64,000 nucleotides of DNA from contig NZ_LMKP01000003.1 in the NCBI RefSeq assembly GCF_001421715.1, positions 1-64,000 of the forward strand, in the 5' to 3' direction. This document shows positions 1-8,398 of this stretch, in pieces. The notes under the pieces were generated by a model. It was not told the origin of the DNA. It saw only the letters and a program-made list of their open reading frames with translations, and did not search any database. The position numbers were made by a program, and so were the translations under genes. This DNA comes from Sphingomonas sp. Leaf22 (GTDB lineage Bacteria; Pseudomonadota; Alphaproteobacteria; Sphingomonadales; Sphingomonadaceae). Within the stretch, counting starts at the first letter, position 1. Every line of letters starts with the position of its first letter.

Positions 1-318
1 CTGGACCTCGGCGAACGGGATCGTCATCGGGCGCGCGACCTGCTGGTCAAGCAACGGACGCAGCTCGTCAACATGGTGCGGGCACTGCTTGCCGAGTTCG
101 GCATCAACATTCCTCAAGGCATTCGTCTGGCGTTGGAGATGGCGAGCAAGATCATTGACGGCGAGGGGCCTCCCGTGCCGAGGGAAGCGGCAAAGATCGC
201 TGGAAGATTGTCGCAACAGGCGCTCGATACCCATGCGCAGCTTCGGGAGATCGATCTGGATCTCCTCGCTTGGCAGCGGACAAACGATACAGCCCGTCGC
301 TGGACTTGCCCCGCTTAA
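1..318 (+). pseudogene. IS110-family transposase fragment, truncated at both ends
   Basis: The frame is open from the first base of the window. The peptide runs through RARDLLVKQRTQLVNMVRAL and AEFGINIPQG, which is the N-terminal RuvC-like part of IS110/IS1111-type transposases, where a stretch resembling LLVRQRTQLINALR is characteristic. The recognisable protein stops at TNDTARR, at the left terminus of the IS3 element that begins at 301; the last few codons to 318 are IS3 terminal sequence. The upstream part lies outside the window and no C-terminal IS110 domain appears further right, so this is a dead remnant cut by a later insertion or rearrangement. The family assignment is by eye. Confidence 0.7.
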
Positions 319-334
319 GTGGAGAGGCATTTGC

Positions 335-1195
335 TCAGCGTGACGCGGTTCGTTCGAACTGCGAGGGGCTGGTGTAGTCGAGCGCGGAATGACGCCTGAC
401 GGGGTTGTAGAAGCCGTCGATATAGCGGGCAATGGCATCCGCGGCTTCGTAACGGGTATAGAAGACGGTACGCCATACGAGCTCGGATTTGATGGTCTTG
501 AAGAACGTCTCAACCATGGCATTGTCGTAACAATTTCCCTTGCCCGACATGGAGATACGGATGCCGTGGCGACGCAGTTCGGCCTGGTACTCCACTGAAC
601 AATATTGGCTGCCACGGTCCGAATGATGAATGAGCCCTTCGGGCGGACGCCGCATGACGAGGGCCTTGCGCAACGCCGCCAGCGCCAGATCGCGGTGCAG
701 TCGGTCGCCGACGGCCCAGCCGACGACGCGGCGGGAGAAGAGGTCGATGACCACGGCCAGATAGAGCCATCCCTCCCGCGTCCAGATGTATGAGATGTCC
801 ACGCCCCACTTCTGGTTGGGTGCCGCCGCGGTGAAGTCCTGGTCGATCATGTTCGGCGCGATCGGCCAGGCGTGCTCGCTGTCGGTGGTCCGCTTGAACC
901 GCCGCTTCTGCCGCCCGCGCAGGCCGTTCTCGCGCATCAGCCGGGCCGTGCGACGCCGCCCGATGGCAAAGCCATCATCCTGCAACTCGCGCGTCATGCG
1001 CGGGCTGCCATAGGTGCCGTTCGACAGCGCGAACGCCGAGCGGACATGCGCCAGCATTACCATGTCATCGCGCTGGCGCCGACTGGCCGGCCGATCCTTC
1101 CAGGCGAAATAGCCGCTCTGGCTGACGCCGAGCACCCGGCAGAGGCGGTGGACCGGGAAATCCTTCTTCGCCCGATCGACGAGCTGGAACCTCAT
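335..1195 (-). CDS. IS3-family transposase OrfB (DDE catalytic subunit)
   Basis: This is a 286-residue protein with the HTH_21-like N-terminal part and the rve integrase core of IS3 transposases. The catalytic triad can be read as the Asp in WGVDISYIW, the Asp in HHSDRGSQY and the Glu in NAMVETFFK. The C-terminus RRHSALDYTSPSQFE is the usual IS3 end. The ATG overlaps the orfA stop by four bases in the -1 frame. In this family OrfB is normally made as an OrfAB fusion by -1 frameshifting, and the ATG may be used little. Length is full for the family. Confidence 0.92.
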   Translation of the reverse strand: MRFQLVDRAKKDFPVHRLCRVLGVSQSGYFAWKDRPASRRQRDDMVMLAHVRSAFALSNGTYGSPRMTRELQDDGFAIGRRRTARLMRENGLRGRQKRRFKRTTDSEHAWPIAPNMIDQDFTAAAPNQKWGVDISYIWTREGWLYLAVVIDLFSRRVVGWAVGDRLHRDLALAALRKALVMRRPPEGLIHHSDRGSQYCSVEYQAELRRHGIRISMSGKGNCYDNAMVETFFKTIKSELVWRTVFYTRYEAADAIARYIDGFYNPVRRHSALDYTSPSQFERTASR

Positions 1196-1485
1196 CGACT
1201 TCCCTCCCGGGCGAAAAAAGCGGTCGCCCGCTTCAATATATCGCGCTCCTGCCGGAGGATCTCGTTCTCCCGCCGAAGCCGCTTCAACTCGGCAGCCATA
1301 TCTGCCTGCGGCGTTTGATCCGGCGTATCCACCAAACGATCCCGGCTGCGGCCGATCCAGCGCACCAGCGTCGATAACCCAACACCCAGGTCCTCCGCGA
1401 TCTCGCGCTGCGTGCGTCCGCTGGTCGCCGCCAGCCGTACCGCTTCGTTTTCAAATTCCTTCGTGAACCGTCGCTGCTTCGTCAT
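1192..1485 (-). CDS. IS3-family transposase OrfA (helix-turn-helix subunit)
   Basis: This is a 97-residue protein starting MTKQRRFTKEF. The N-terminal half is a transposase_8 type HTH (REIAEDLGVGLSTLVRWIGR). A leucine-rich coiled coil follows (ELKRLRRENEILRQERDILK), the multimerisation segment shared with OrfAB. It ends ATAFFAREGSR. The codons for Ala-Phe-Phe carry a run of six T followed by C, a classic slippery site. It binds the element ends and regulates transposition. It is the upstream cistron, with the element promoter presumably between 1485 and the IR at 1538. Confidence 0.9.
   Translation of the reverse strand: MTKQRRFTKEFENEAVRLAATSGRTQREIAEDLGVGLSTLVRWIGRSRDRLVDTPDQTPQADMAAELKRLRRENEILRQERDILKRATAFFAREGSR
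1213..1219 (-). promoter_or_regulatory. Slippery heptamer T TTT TTC for -1 frameshift between orfA and orfB
   Basis: On the minus strand the orfA codons GCT TTT TTC contain T TTT TTC in the correct phase (X XXY YYZ). It lies 21 bases before the orfA stop. A -1 shift puts ribosomes in the orfB frame, consistent with production of an OrfAB transposase. The position and phase are seen; use of the site is inferred from IS3-family biology. Confidence 0.6.
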
Positions 1486-1538
1486 CGAGTTCGCCTTTCA
1501 CCTTAAGGAGAACTCTCCACTTTTCCAGGGCAAGTCCA

Positions 1539-1612
1539 ATCCAACGCGACGCCACTCGACCCTGGGTTATCTCAGCCCCATGGACTTCGAGCGGCAGGCG
1601 CAGGTAGCTTAA
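1539..1612 (+). pseudogene. C-terminal remnant of a second IS3-type OrfB
   Basis: Directly after the right end of the IS3 element a plus-strand frame reads NPTRRHSTLGYLSPMDFERQ and ends at 1612. RRHSTLGYLSPMDFE is the conserved C-terminus of another IS3 subgroup and differs from the RRHSALDYTSPSQFE of the intact element. Only the last two dozen codons survive. It shows that the intact IS3 abuts an older, different IS3 in opposite orientation. Confidence 0.75.
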
Positions 1613-1637
1613 CCTCGTGTCTACCAGACCGGCAGCA

Positions 1638-1919
1638 GCTCACAGATGCGGGATCGACGGCTGCAGGGCGTAGAGGCAGTCGTCGAGCGGCAGCAGCGTG
1701 TGCCGGCGGAACGCCACAACCATCGCCTCTTCGGCCTCGGACAAGGTGGTGGAATGGGGGGGCCTTCGGCCCGGTCTTTAGATCCTCGACCGTGGCCCGC
1801 TTCCGCCATTTGGCCACGGTCTTGGGATTGATCCCCAACTCACGGCTCAGCGTCGTGAGCGAAGCTTGCGACAAGCTGTATTGCTGCTCGGACGGCGTGC
1901 GTGGTCGTGGCGCACCCAT
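1638..1919 (-). pseudogene. IS481-type transposase remnant with a frameshift
   Basis: From a possible ATG at 1919 the minus strand reads a short lead, then ELGINPKTVAKWRKRATVED and LKTGPKAP, the N-terminal HTH typical of IS481-like transposases. The frame is lost at a run of G around 1754-1761. The protein continues in another frame as EEAMVVAFRRHTLLPLDDCL and YALQPSIPHL, after which it stops. The remainder, including the DDE core, is missing. It is therefore both frameshifted and truncated. Confidence 0.75.
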
Positions 1920-2133
1920 GACGTACCTGTCCCATACGGCTTCCTTCCATTCCAACGAAAGGATCGCACCATCAAACCGTGGGATCAAACAACTAGCCCG
2001 GTCGCTAGCTGCGTCCCTGCTTAAAAGGGGTATAGCGTAAGTCGGCCCCAGTTCCCTATTCAGGGCGACCCAAGCGGCTTCCCAACCGAACGCCCTTTCG
2101 CGAGCAAGTGCCGAAGATTCCTACTGGAAGGGG

Positions 2134-2178
2134 TGGTGCCGCTTACAGGACTCGAACCTGTGACCCCCGCATTACGAA
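2134..2178 (-). other. 3' fragment of tRNA-Thr(CGU), likely attachment-site duplicate
   Basis: Read on the minus strand, the fragment has an anticodon loop TTCGTAA (anticodon CGT), the 3' anticodon-stem strand TGCGG, a variable loop, a perfect T-arm (ACAGG, loop TTCGAGT, CCTGT), an acceptor strand AAGCGGC, and ACCA. No matching 5' half is present: sequence identity to a tRNA breaks exactly at the anticodon loop, and no GCCGCTT acceptor strand lies upstream. Tyrosine integrases often cross over in the anticodon loop and leave such a 3' copy at one island end. No intact tRNA-Thr is visible in this window. Confidence 0.75.
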
Positions 2179-2361
2179 GGCTACTGAAGCGGATTAGTAA
2201 GTACATGTAAAATAACGAAGTTTTTGCGTTACGGCTGGTTCCTTTGCCGCTGACCCACGCACATCCAAATCGGGCAGAAGTTCGGGTTTTGGCGGTTGCC
2301 TACCCAAAGTGCGTTGGCTTGGAACGGGCCGCGGAATCGACCTGCGCTATACCTGCGCGGG

Positions 2362-2664
2362 CTACTTCGTACGGGACTGATTGAGAGCCTCCCCGTCGGT
2401 CACTCCCTTTTGGTAAATTTGGCACTGTGTCGACAGCGAAACCCGTCCGTAACTGGACAGTCCGTTGCGATCCGCGAACGCTTTGATGAACCCGTCGGGG
2501 TCGCTCGTTGCAAGGGCGTTTCGGCAGACTTCGACGATCGCTGGCACCTGCCGCGCCGCGCGCCGTTCCGCCGCTCCAACTTCTCCCGCGGCTGGTGGGC
2601 GCATGTCGAGGTCCGTCGACAACCGTTCGGGGGTTTGGAGCGCGAGGATGAATAACGACAGCAT
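2362..2664 (-). CDS. Hypothetical small protein
   Basis: This is a 100-residue ORF starting MLSLFILALQ, with a short hydrophobic start that could be a weak signal sequence. It is followed by a helical, charged segment (AAERRAARQVPAIVEVCRNA) and GFIKAFADRNGLSSYGRVSL. The amino-acid composition looks protein-like, while the opposite strand over the same stretch does not. No Shine-Dalgarno sequence is obvious, and an upstream GTG seven residues before the ATG is an alternative start. It is divergent from the GH43 gene. I recognise no family. Confidence 0.35.
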   Translation of the reverse strand: MLSLFILALQTPERLSTDLDMRPPAAGEVGAAERRAARQVPAIVEVCRNALATSDPDGFIKAFADRNGLSSYGRVSLSTQCQIYQKGVTDGEALNQSRTK

Positions 2665-2791
2665 AACCCGGTATGCCACGGCAAGTGTTCGATCGCGAGC
2701 GGCACGTCGTTCTTGCTTATGGCGACCGTAGAATGTTAGCGTTACCGGAAAGCAGCATAAGCTGCGGGCAAGTGGATGAGAGGGTGGTCCG

Positions 2792-3919
2792 TTGCGAATT
2801 TTGCCTATGATTTCCGTGGCTGTGGCCGCCATTGCCGTTCTTGCTGGCTGTTCGGGGAATGGCCCTGAACAGAATGAAACGGCGTCGAATGCTGTAGCGT
2901 CTGAAAATGCAGCTTCGGAGCCGCGCAGCCCGGATGGTAAGCGGTATCTGGCGCAGCCGCTGGTAAAGGACCTCTTCTTCGCCGATCCTTCCGCGCACGT
3001 CTTCAACGGCAAGATTTACGTGTATCCCAGCCACGACGTTGATGCCGGCATTCCGGACGACGATCTTGGCAGCCAGTATGCGATGCATGACTATCAGGTG
3101 CTGAGTATGGATCGGCCCGGTGGTCCGGTAACCGTGCATCCGGTTGCGCTCGATCTGAAGCAAATCCCATGGGCATCCGAAAAGGCGTGGGCACCGGACG
3201 CTGCGTACAAGAACGGTACCTATTACCTGTATTTCCCAGCCAAGGATAAGCAGGGCGTGTTCCGCGTTGGCGTAGCGACGTCTTCCACGCCGGTTGGTCC
3301 GTTCAAGGCGGAGCCGAAGCCGATCGAGGGTGCCTACTCAATGGACCCGGCGGTGTTCACCGACGATGACGGCCAAAGCTACCTGTACGTCGGTGGCATC
3401 TGGGGCGGTCAGCTTCAGCGCTGGGCGACTGGCAAATATGATCCGAATGCTGGCGATACCGATTTGAAGAAGGACGATCAGCCTGCTTTGTCGGGTAAGG
3501 TTGCGCGTCTGTCCGCCGACATGAAGTCGCTTGCCGAACCGCTGCGCGACGCGACCATTCTCGACGAGAACGGCAAGCCGGTCCTTGGCGGTGATCATGA
3601 CCGTCGCTTTTTCGAAGGATCGTGGACCTTCAAGCGTGGCGGCAAATATTACTACATGTACTCGACCGGTGACACGCACTTCCTGGCTTACGCGATCGGC
3701 AACAGCCCATACGGGCCGTTCAAATATACCGGGCGCGTCCTCGAGCCGGTTCAGGGCTGGACCAGTCACGGATCGGTGTTCGAGTTCGACGGCAAATGGT
3801 ATCTGGCGTATCACGACAGCCAGTTGTCGAATAAGAACCACCTGCGTTCGGCCAAGATTACCGAACTGCGGTTCCGTCCGGACGGCACGATCGAAACGCT
3901 CAATCCGCTCAAGGACTGA
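2792..3919 (+). CDS. GH43-family glycoside hydrolase, outer-membrane or periplasmic lipoprotein
   Basis: The 375-residue protein has a lipoprotein signal ending VLAGC (Cys20), then a low-complexity linker, then a five-bladed GH43 domain. The three expected acids are visible: Asp65 in FFADPSAHVF (base), Asp185 in YSMDPAVFTDDDG (modulator) and Glu275 in RRFFEGSWTFK (acid). Such enzymes release arabinose or xylose from plant or algal polysaccharide; the substrate cannot be told from sequence. The start is TTG, chosen because AGAGGG lies just upstream and it supplies the Arg needed before the hydrophobic core; the ATG five codons later is an alternative. It stands alone, with no TonB receptor beside it. 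Confidence 0.88.
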   Translation: MRILPMISVAVAAIAVLAGCSGNGPEQNETASNAVASENAASEPRSPDGKRYLAQPLVKDLFFADPSAHVFNGKIYVYPSHDVDAGIPDDDLGSQYAMHDYQVLSMDRPGGPVTVHPVALDLKQIPWASEKAWAPDAAYKNGTYYLYFPAKDKQGVFRVGVATSSTPVGPFKAEPKPIEGAYSMDPAVFTDDDGQSYLYVGGIWGGQLQRWATGKYDPNAGDTDLKKDDQPALSGKVARLSADMKSLAEPLRDATILDENGKPVLGGDHDRRFFEGSWTFKRGGKYYYMYSTGDTHFLAYAIGNSPYGPFKYTGRVLEPVQGWTSHGSVFEFDGKWYLAYHDSQLSNKNHLRSAKITELRFRPDGTIETLNPLKD

Positions 3920-4068
3920 ACACAGCGTTTCGGACCGGGTTCGTCAGCAGGATATGAGTGAGCATTCCGGCGGAGCGAACCTTCAGCCTACCTCTCTCGG
4001 ATCGCCATCGTCGCATCATCGGCACGAACGCCATAAGTCCTTAATAAAATACGTGAATAACGACCGAT

Positions 4069-5562
4069 ATGGACCACGCTTCTGTAACGACCGAACGCCG
4101 TGAAGCCGAGCGGCTGCAAAAATTGCAGAGCTTCGCGATTCTCGACACGCCGCAAGAGCATGAATTCGACACGGTCGTGCTGCTAGCGCAGCGGCTATTG
4201 AACGTACCGATCGCGCTGGTGTCGCTGCTCGACGATCACCGGCAATGGTTCAAGGCGAAGTGCGGTCTGGATGCGACTGAGGTAGGGCGCGGCGACGCTT
4301 TCTGCAGCTATGCGATCATGGCTGACGACATGATGATTGTAGAGGACACGCTCCTTGACGAACGTTTTGTCGAGAATGATTTTGTCGTGCGTGCGCCGTT
4401 CATCCGTTTCTACGCTGGCGTCCCGTTGCGTCCCCATGCTGCAGGATACGCCGACGACCTGCCTGGTATCGGCACGCTCTGCATCATCGACACCAAGCCG
4501 CGGACGCTGTCGGCAGCGGACCGTAAGGTGCTGCGGCAACTGGCAGCGATGGTGAGTTCGCTTATCGCCGCCCGCTCAAGTGCCGCGGCCGCGTTGCGTC
4601 TGTCACAGGAAGCGGTGCGCCATGCTAACGCGTTGGAGCGGCAGCACCTTCAGCTGCGGCAGGCGGAACGAATGGCCGGCATCGGTTCGTGGCGGCTCGA
4701 TCTGACGGACATGAGCCTGCATTGGTCGGATCAGGTCTATGCCATTTACGGCCTGCCGGTCGGACAGATGCCGTCAGTCGAACAGGGACTGAGCTTCTAC
4801 CCCGAGGGCCGGCGCGCTGAGATCGCGGGAATGATCGAGCACGCTGCGACGGTCGGCACCCCGTTCGACTTTGAAAGCGACTTCTATACTGTTGACAGAC
4901 ATAAGCGCCGCGTGCGGTCGATGGGCGAAGCGCAGATGGTTGATGGCCGTCCCACGGCTCTGATCGGTGTATTCCAAGATATTACCGATCGCTACGCCCG
5001 CGAGCAATCGCTGCGATTGACCGCCGACACCGACTCTCTAACCGGTTTGCCGAACCGCGCCTGTTTTGAACAGCACCTGCGGGAGGCCGTTGATCACGCC
5101 AGCGTTGAGCAGGAGCCGCTTTGCCTGCTTTTGTTGGATCTGGACGGGTTCAAGTCGGTCAACGATGCCTTCGGGCATGGCGCGGGCGACGAGGTTCTTC
5201 GGATCATGGGCGAGCGCCTGCGTGCGCTTGCCTTCACCAGTACCTTTGTGGCGCGGCTCGGCGGCGACGAGTTCGTCATGCTGCTGACCCGCCCGCGCGA
5301 TTGCGCTCGTATCGACAAGCAACTGCGCCTCGTCCTTCGCTCGCTACAACATGTCATCGAACGTGACGGTGCTCGACGATACGTCTCGGCAACAATTGGC
5401 GCTGCGTTTCTCGAACCGGACATCGCCAGCCCAATCGATCTTGTCCATCGTGCTGACCTTGCACTGTATCAGGCGAAGCGCACACAAAGGGGAACCGCTT
5501 GCATTTATGGCGTTGAGCAACCCGTGACCGTCGACGTGCAACTACGATTAGCAACGAACTGA
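4069..5562 (+). CDS. GAF-PAS-GGDEF diguanylate cyclase
   Basis: The 497-residue soluble protein has an N-terminal GAF domain (about 25-165, beginning FAILDTPQEHEFD, a stretch seen in many GAF-linked cyclases), a PAS/PAC module (about 200-310, GIGSWRLDL and VFQDITDRYA) and a GGDEF domain (about 315-490). The active-site loop RLGGDEF (398-402) is intact, as is DLDGFKSVNDAFGHGAGDEV, so c-di-GMP synthesis from two GTP is expected. The allosteric I-site RxxD upstream of GGDEF is replaced by TSTF, so product inhibition at that site is unlikely. No EAL domain is present. Input ligands are unknown. It is monocistronic. Confidence 0.93.
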   Translation: MDHASVTTERREAERLQKLQSFAILDTPQEHEFDTVVLLAQRLLNVPIALVSLLDDHRQWFKAKCGLDATEVGRGDAFCSYAIMADDMMIVEDTLLDERFVENDFVVRAPFIRFYAGVPLRPHAAGYADDLPGIGTLCIIDTKPRTLSAADRKVLRQLAAMVSSLIAARSSAAAALRLSQEAVRHANALERQHLQLRQAERMAGIGSWRLDLTDMSLHWSDQVYAIYGLPVGQMPSVEQGLSFYPEGRRAEIAGMIEHAATVGTPFDFESDFYTVDRHKRRVRSMGEAQMVDGRPTALIGVFQDITDRYAREQSLRLTADTDSLTGLPNRACFEQHLREAVDHASVEQEPLCLLLLDLDGFKSVNDAFGHGAGDEVLRIMGERLRALAFTSTFVARLGGDEFVMLLTRPRDCARIDKQLRLVLRSLQHVIERDGARRYVSATIGAAFLEPDIASPIDLVHRADLALYQAKRTQRGTACIYGVEQPVTVDVQLRLATN

Positions 5563-5995
5563 TGAACCTCGCAGTTGCAAGGCAGACGGCTGACCCTCTG
5601 CCGATTGCCGCCAAATATATCGCAGCACAGATGGGGGTAGAGTATATCGAGATCGGCGCACATCGACCCCGCCGCCTACTCCGTGAGTGATCAAGACGCC
5701 AACCGACGGTTCGTTAGCGAGGCGATCAAGCAGCATAAGCGTGATTTGAGCGGAGTTTGCGAACTTTGATGCCGCGGAACGAATGCCCCATCCAGCGGCC
5801 GACGTGCGATTAATGGCCTATCATCCCGTGACGCTGTGCAAACCCTGCTCGCCCCGAAGCCTCCACCGTCCAGCAAATACCGTATAAGAACAATGTGAAG
5901 ATTATCGCCTAATCGTAATTACTTGCGAACTATTCCGGTCTACAGGTGCCTGCCATAATAAGCGGCAAAACGCGTCGCCAATATGGGGGGATCTA
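5563..5995. other. Intergenic, no gene recognised
   Basis: About 430 bases without a convincing coding frame. Short frames here have no family resemblance. The last part should carry the promoter of the glucokinase-like gene; GGGGGGAT stands just before its ATG. Confidence 0.5.
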
Positions 5996-6973
5996 ATGCA
6001 CGCGGACAACGCTGTTTTAGGATCGATAGGCCGAAAGCGCGTTTGCTTGGCGTTGTCGACGGTGAATGGTTCGGTTCTGCACGAGACCATTCGGACGTAT
6101 GATGCGCAGGTTGTAAACGGCGTCTCTGCCGCCCTGACGACCTTTCAGCGCGATCTTGGCATTTCCGCCCTTCCGCGTCGATCGGCGTTCTCGGTTCCGG
6201 GCCTGGTTCGGGGAGACGCAATATCGATCACCAAGACCAGCTGGTTCTTGTCCCGGTCCGGCTTGAAAGCGATGTTGGGGGAGCCGCCGCTCGTACTGAA
6301 CGACTTCGCTGCTGAAGCTTGGGCGCTCTGCGCGGCAGAAGGGCAAGTTCGGGAAGCATTCAGTGGATCGAATGGAAGCCCTGCGAAACGGTCGGGTACC
6401 TTCTTGGTGATGGGGATCACGTCGGGATTGGGCGTCGCCGCAGTCCATCGCAGCGAAACGGGCGTGGTAACGGTGCTGCCAACAGAGGCGGGGCATGGTG
6501 CTTTTGCGGCTGCTACACCGGAGTTGGCCGATTTAGCGGCATCGCTTTCACTTGGACGCCAACCGGTAACGGCGGAGGGACTGGTATCCGCGCCCGGGCT
6601 GCTGGCTATTTACACCGCATTGTCGCGCCAGCGGGGTTGCTTGCCCCGTGCTAAATCCCCGGAGGAAATAACCCGATCGATGGCAACCGATCCGATCGCA
6701 CATGCCGCTTGCGATTTGCTTGCCAAGGCGTTCTGGGCGCAAGCCGGAAGCCTCGTAATGACCCTCGGTGCTTGGGATGGCCTGCTGGTTGCAGGAGCGG
6801 TCGCTCATGCGATCCTGCCGTCTTTACGAAAACCTGAAGCACAGGCGCTGTTCGCAAATTCGATAAAATACCGGCGCGCACTCTCGGATGTCCCAAGATC
6901 ACTGGTTTCTTACGAGAATGCCGAGCTAGTCGGTTTGGGAGAAGCGTTACGACACCGTTGGGGTCGCGCCTGA
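5996..6973 (+). CDS. Glucokinase-family protein with a degraded nucleotide-binding motif
   Basis: The 325-residue protein has the overall plan of Glk-type (PF02685) glucokinases: a conserved LNDFAAEAWAL sugar-site segment, a GITSGLGVAA glycine-rich phosphate loop, and EAGHGAFAAAT matching the usual EGGHxxFAP. The N-terminal phosphate-1 motif, normally close to GDIGGTNxR, here reads LGSIGRKRVCLAL, lacking the key Asp and Gly-Thr. Catalysis may be impaired, or it may bind sugar as a sensor. The Asp of LNDF, the usual catalytic base, is present. It stands alone. Its proximity to GH43 suggests a link to sugar use, but the GGDEF gene and a gap lie between them. Confidence 0.7.
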   Translation: MHADNAVLGSIGRKRVCLALSTVNGSVLHETIRTYDAQVVNGVSAALTTFQRDLGISALPRRSAFSVPGLVRGDAISITKTSWFLSRSGLKAMLGEPPLVLNDFAAEAWALCAAEGQVREAFSGSNGSPAKRSGTFLVMGITSGLGVAAVHRSETGVVTVLPTEAGHGAFAAATPELADLAASLSLGRQPVTAEGLVSAPGLLAIYTALSRQRGCLPRAKSPEEITRSMATDPIAHAACDLLAKAFWAQAGSLVMTLGAWDGLLVAGAVAHAILPSLRKPEAQALFANSIKYRRALSDVPRSLVSYENAELVGLGEALRHRWGRA

Positions 6974-7325
6974 CCGAGTATGCGATGCAGGGCATCTAAA
7001 GTGTCGTTACCGATACTGCCGGCGATCGACGCGTTTTTTCGGCCATGTCGACTCTGGCTGTGAGCTTCTCCAACGCGTTCAGGACGCGACGCTGGTCAAT
7101 GGAAAGCTTCGTGCACACGCTCGTTGGCCAGCTTGCGGAGCTGCCATTCGTCGAGCGCTCGCTGCGCACGGCTCCGGTTGACGTCGGGAAATTGTCCGAT
7201 CGTCAGCGGCAGCTTTCGATCATCGAACCGAAATCGCGTTGCCACTCGCAACCGTCATCTTCTGGCGCTAATCAATGACGGTTGGCCCTAACCTGTTCTT
7301 AATATGTGAATATTATGGACAATCG

Positions 7326-7865
7326 ATGCATTACGATCTTCCAAAAAGTTGGATCGCTCGTCGCCTTTTCGCGGATAAGCGAGGTGCCGCTACCATCGAG
7401 TTTTCCCTTTGTGCTGCTGGTTTTTTAGCGCTGCTGATAGGCACGCTACAGGTCGCGGTTGTCTTTTTCGTTCAGAACGTCGTGCAGACCGCTGCAGAGA
7501 AAGCAGCCCGAGAGGTGCTGACGGGCCAAATTCCTTCGGGAACGACGCAAGACCAGTTTCGTCTACGAACATGCGGCAATCTTCCGCCGTTTCTGACGTG
7601 CAGCAACCTGTATGTCGACGTTCGAAAGCTGAGCGACCTGAGCGCCGTTGGGTCGGTCGATGCCGGGGTTAGCGTCAACGCCGCCGGTCAGGTAGTAGAT
7701 GCTACGCGCTTTGAATTGGGCGGTGCCGGTGACATCGTTGTGTTGCGGCTACTTTACAACTGGCCTATCGGTACAGCTCCATTGGGGCTAAAGTTGAGCA
7801 ATCAAGACGGCGACACCCGTTTGATTGTAGGCACTATGGCGTTCAAGGCGGAACCGTACGCATGA
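7326..7865 (+). CDS. TadE-like pseudopilin protein
   Basis: This is a 179-residue protein. An N-terminal leader with basic residues is followed by RGAATIEFSLCAAGFLALLI, the TadE motif in which a Glu sits five residues into a hydrophobic helix. The rest is a periplasmic domain. The ATG at 7326 gives a short leader; an upstream frame extension exists but adds no leader-like sequence. TadE/F/G proteins are minor pseudopilins or assembly factors of the Flp/Tad pilus at the inner membrane. The next gene overlaps by four bases, so the three genes are translationally coupled. No TadA ATPase, TadB/C, RcpA or Flp pilin is nearby. Confidence 0.85.
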   Translation: MHYDLPKSWIARRLFADKRGAATIEFSLCAAGFLALLIGTLQVAVVFFVQNVVQTAAEKAAREVLTGQIPSGTTQDQFRLRTCGNLPPFLTCSNLYVDVRKLSDLSAVGSVDAGVSVNAAGQVVDATRFELGGAGDIVVLRLLYNWPIGTAPLGLKLSNQDGDTRLIVGTMAFKAEPYA

Positions 7866-8398
7866 TCCGCGCGCCTTTTTCTTCCCTACTGGATGATCAT
7901 CGTGGAACCGCGCTTATCGAGTTCGCTATACTTTTGCCAGTGCTGCTGATCCTATTCCTTGGCGTATACCAGCTAAGCGACGCAATTATGGCTAAGCGCA
8001 AAACGACGATCATGACACGGGCGGCAGGTGATATGACCTCGCAATACCGTGGGTTGACCACCGGCGAACTAGATAGTTTGTTGGATGCCTCGACAAAAAT
8101 CTTGATGCCGTATTCCGCTGCTTCTGCCAAGTTGCGTGTTACCCAGATAACGGTTGAGAGCAGCGGCACCGTTTTCCGGGTAGACTGGAGCCGCAGTCGC
8201 AACGCTTCTGCGCTTGCTACCGGACGCTATTACGCAACCGCGATCCCGGCTGCGTATCGTCAGCCGAATACGGTCTATATCTACACGCAGTCAGCTTACA
8301 CCTACGACAACGCGCTCTCCAGTTTCTTTGGGCCAATCACGTTCTCCGATGACCTCTGGCTACTACCCCGCCGCTCTTCCACCATCACCTTGTCATGA
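7862..8398 (+). CDS. TadE/TadF-like pilus assembly protein
   Basis: The 178-residue protein begins with a short cytoplasmic leader and RGTALIEFAILLPVLLILFL, the same Glu-containing transmembrane helix as its neighbour, followed by an extracytoplasmic domain of about 130 residues. The ATG overlaps the previous stop (ATGA), and its own stop overlaps the start of the TadG-like gene in the same way. This is the usual TadE-TadF-TadG order. It is a second TadE-superfamily protein; calling it TadF is by position. Confidence 0.82.
   Translation: MIRAPFSSLLDDHRGTALIEFAILLPVLLILFLGVYQLSDAIMAKRKTTIMTRAAGDMTSQYRGLTTGELDSLLDASTKILMPYSAASAKLRVTQITVESSGTVFRVDWSRSRNASALATGRYYATAIPAAYRQPNTVYIYTQSAYTYDNALSSFFGPITFSDDLWLLPRRSSTITLS

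Larger units (their letters stand above)
301..1538 (-). mobile_element. IS3-family insertion sequence, 1238 bp, apparently intact
   Basis: Two overlapping ORFs (orfA 1485-1192 and orfB 1195-335) are enclosed by 26-bp imperfect inverted repeats at 301-326 and 1513-1538. Both ends read TGGACTTGCCC followed by GTGGAGAG nearer the inside. No short target duplication is visible: the three bases outside the left end are CGC and those outside the right end are ATC. Together with different transposase fragments on each side, this suggests the element arrived through, or later took part in, a rearrangement. Both reading frames are undamaged, so it could still be active. Confidence 0.88.

Noticed and set aside
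7045-7278. 77-residue ORF before the TadE-like gene
   Set aside because: Ser/Arg-rich without motif or ribosome binding site; reads like random translation of promoter DNA.
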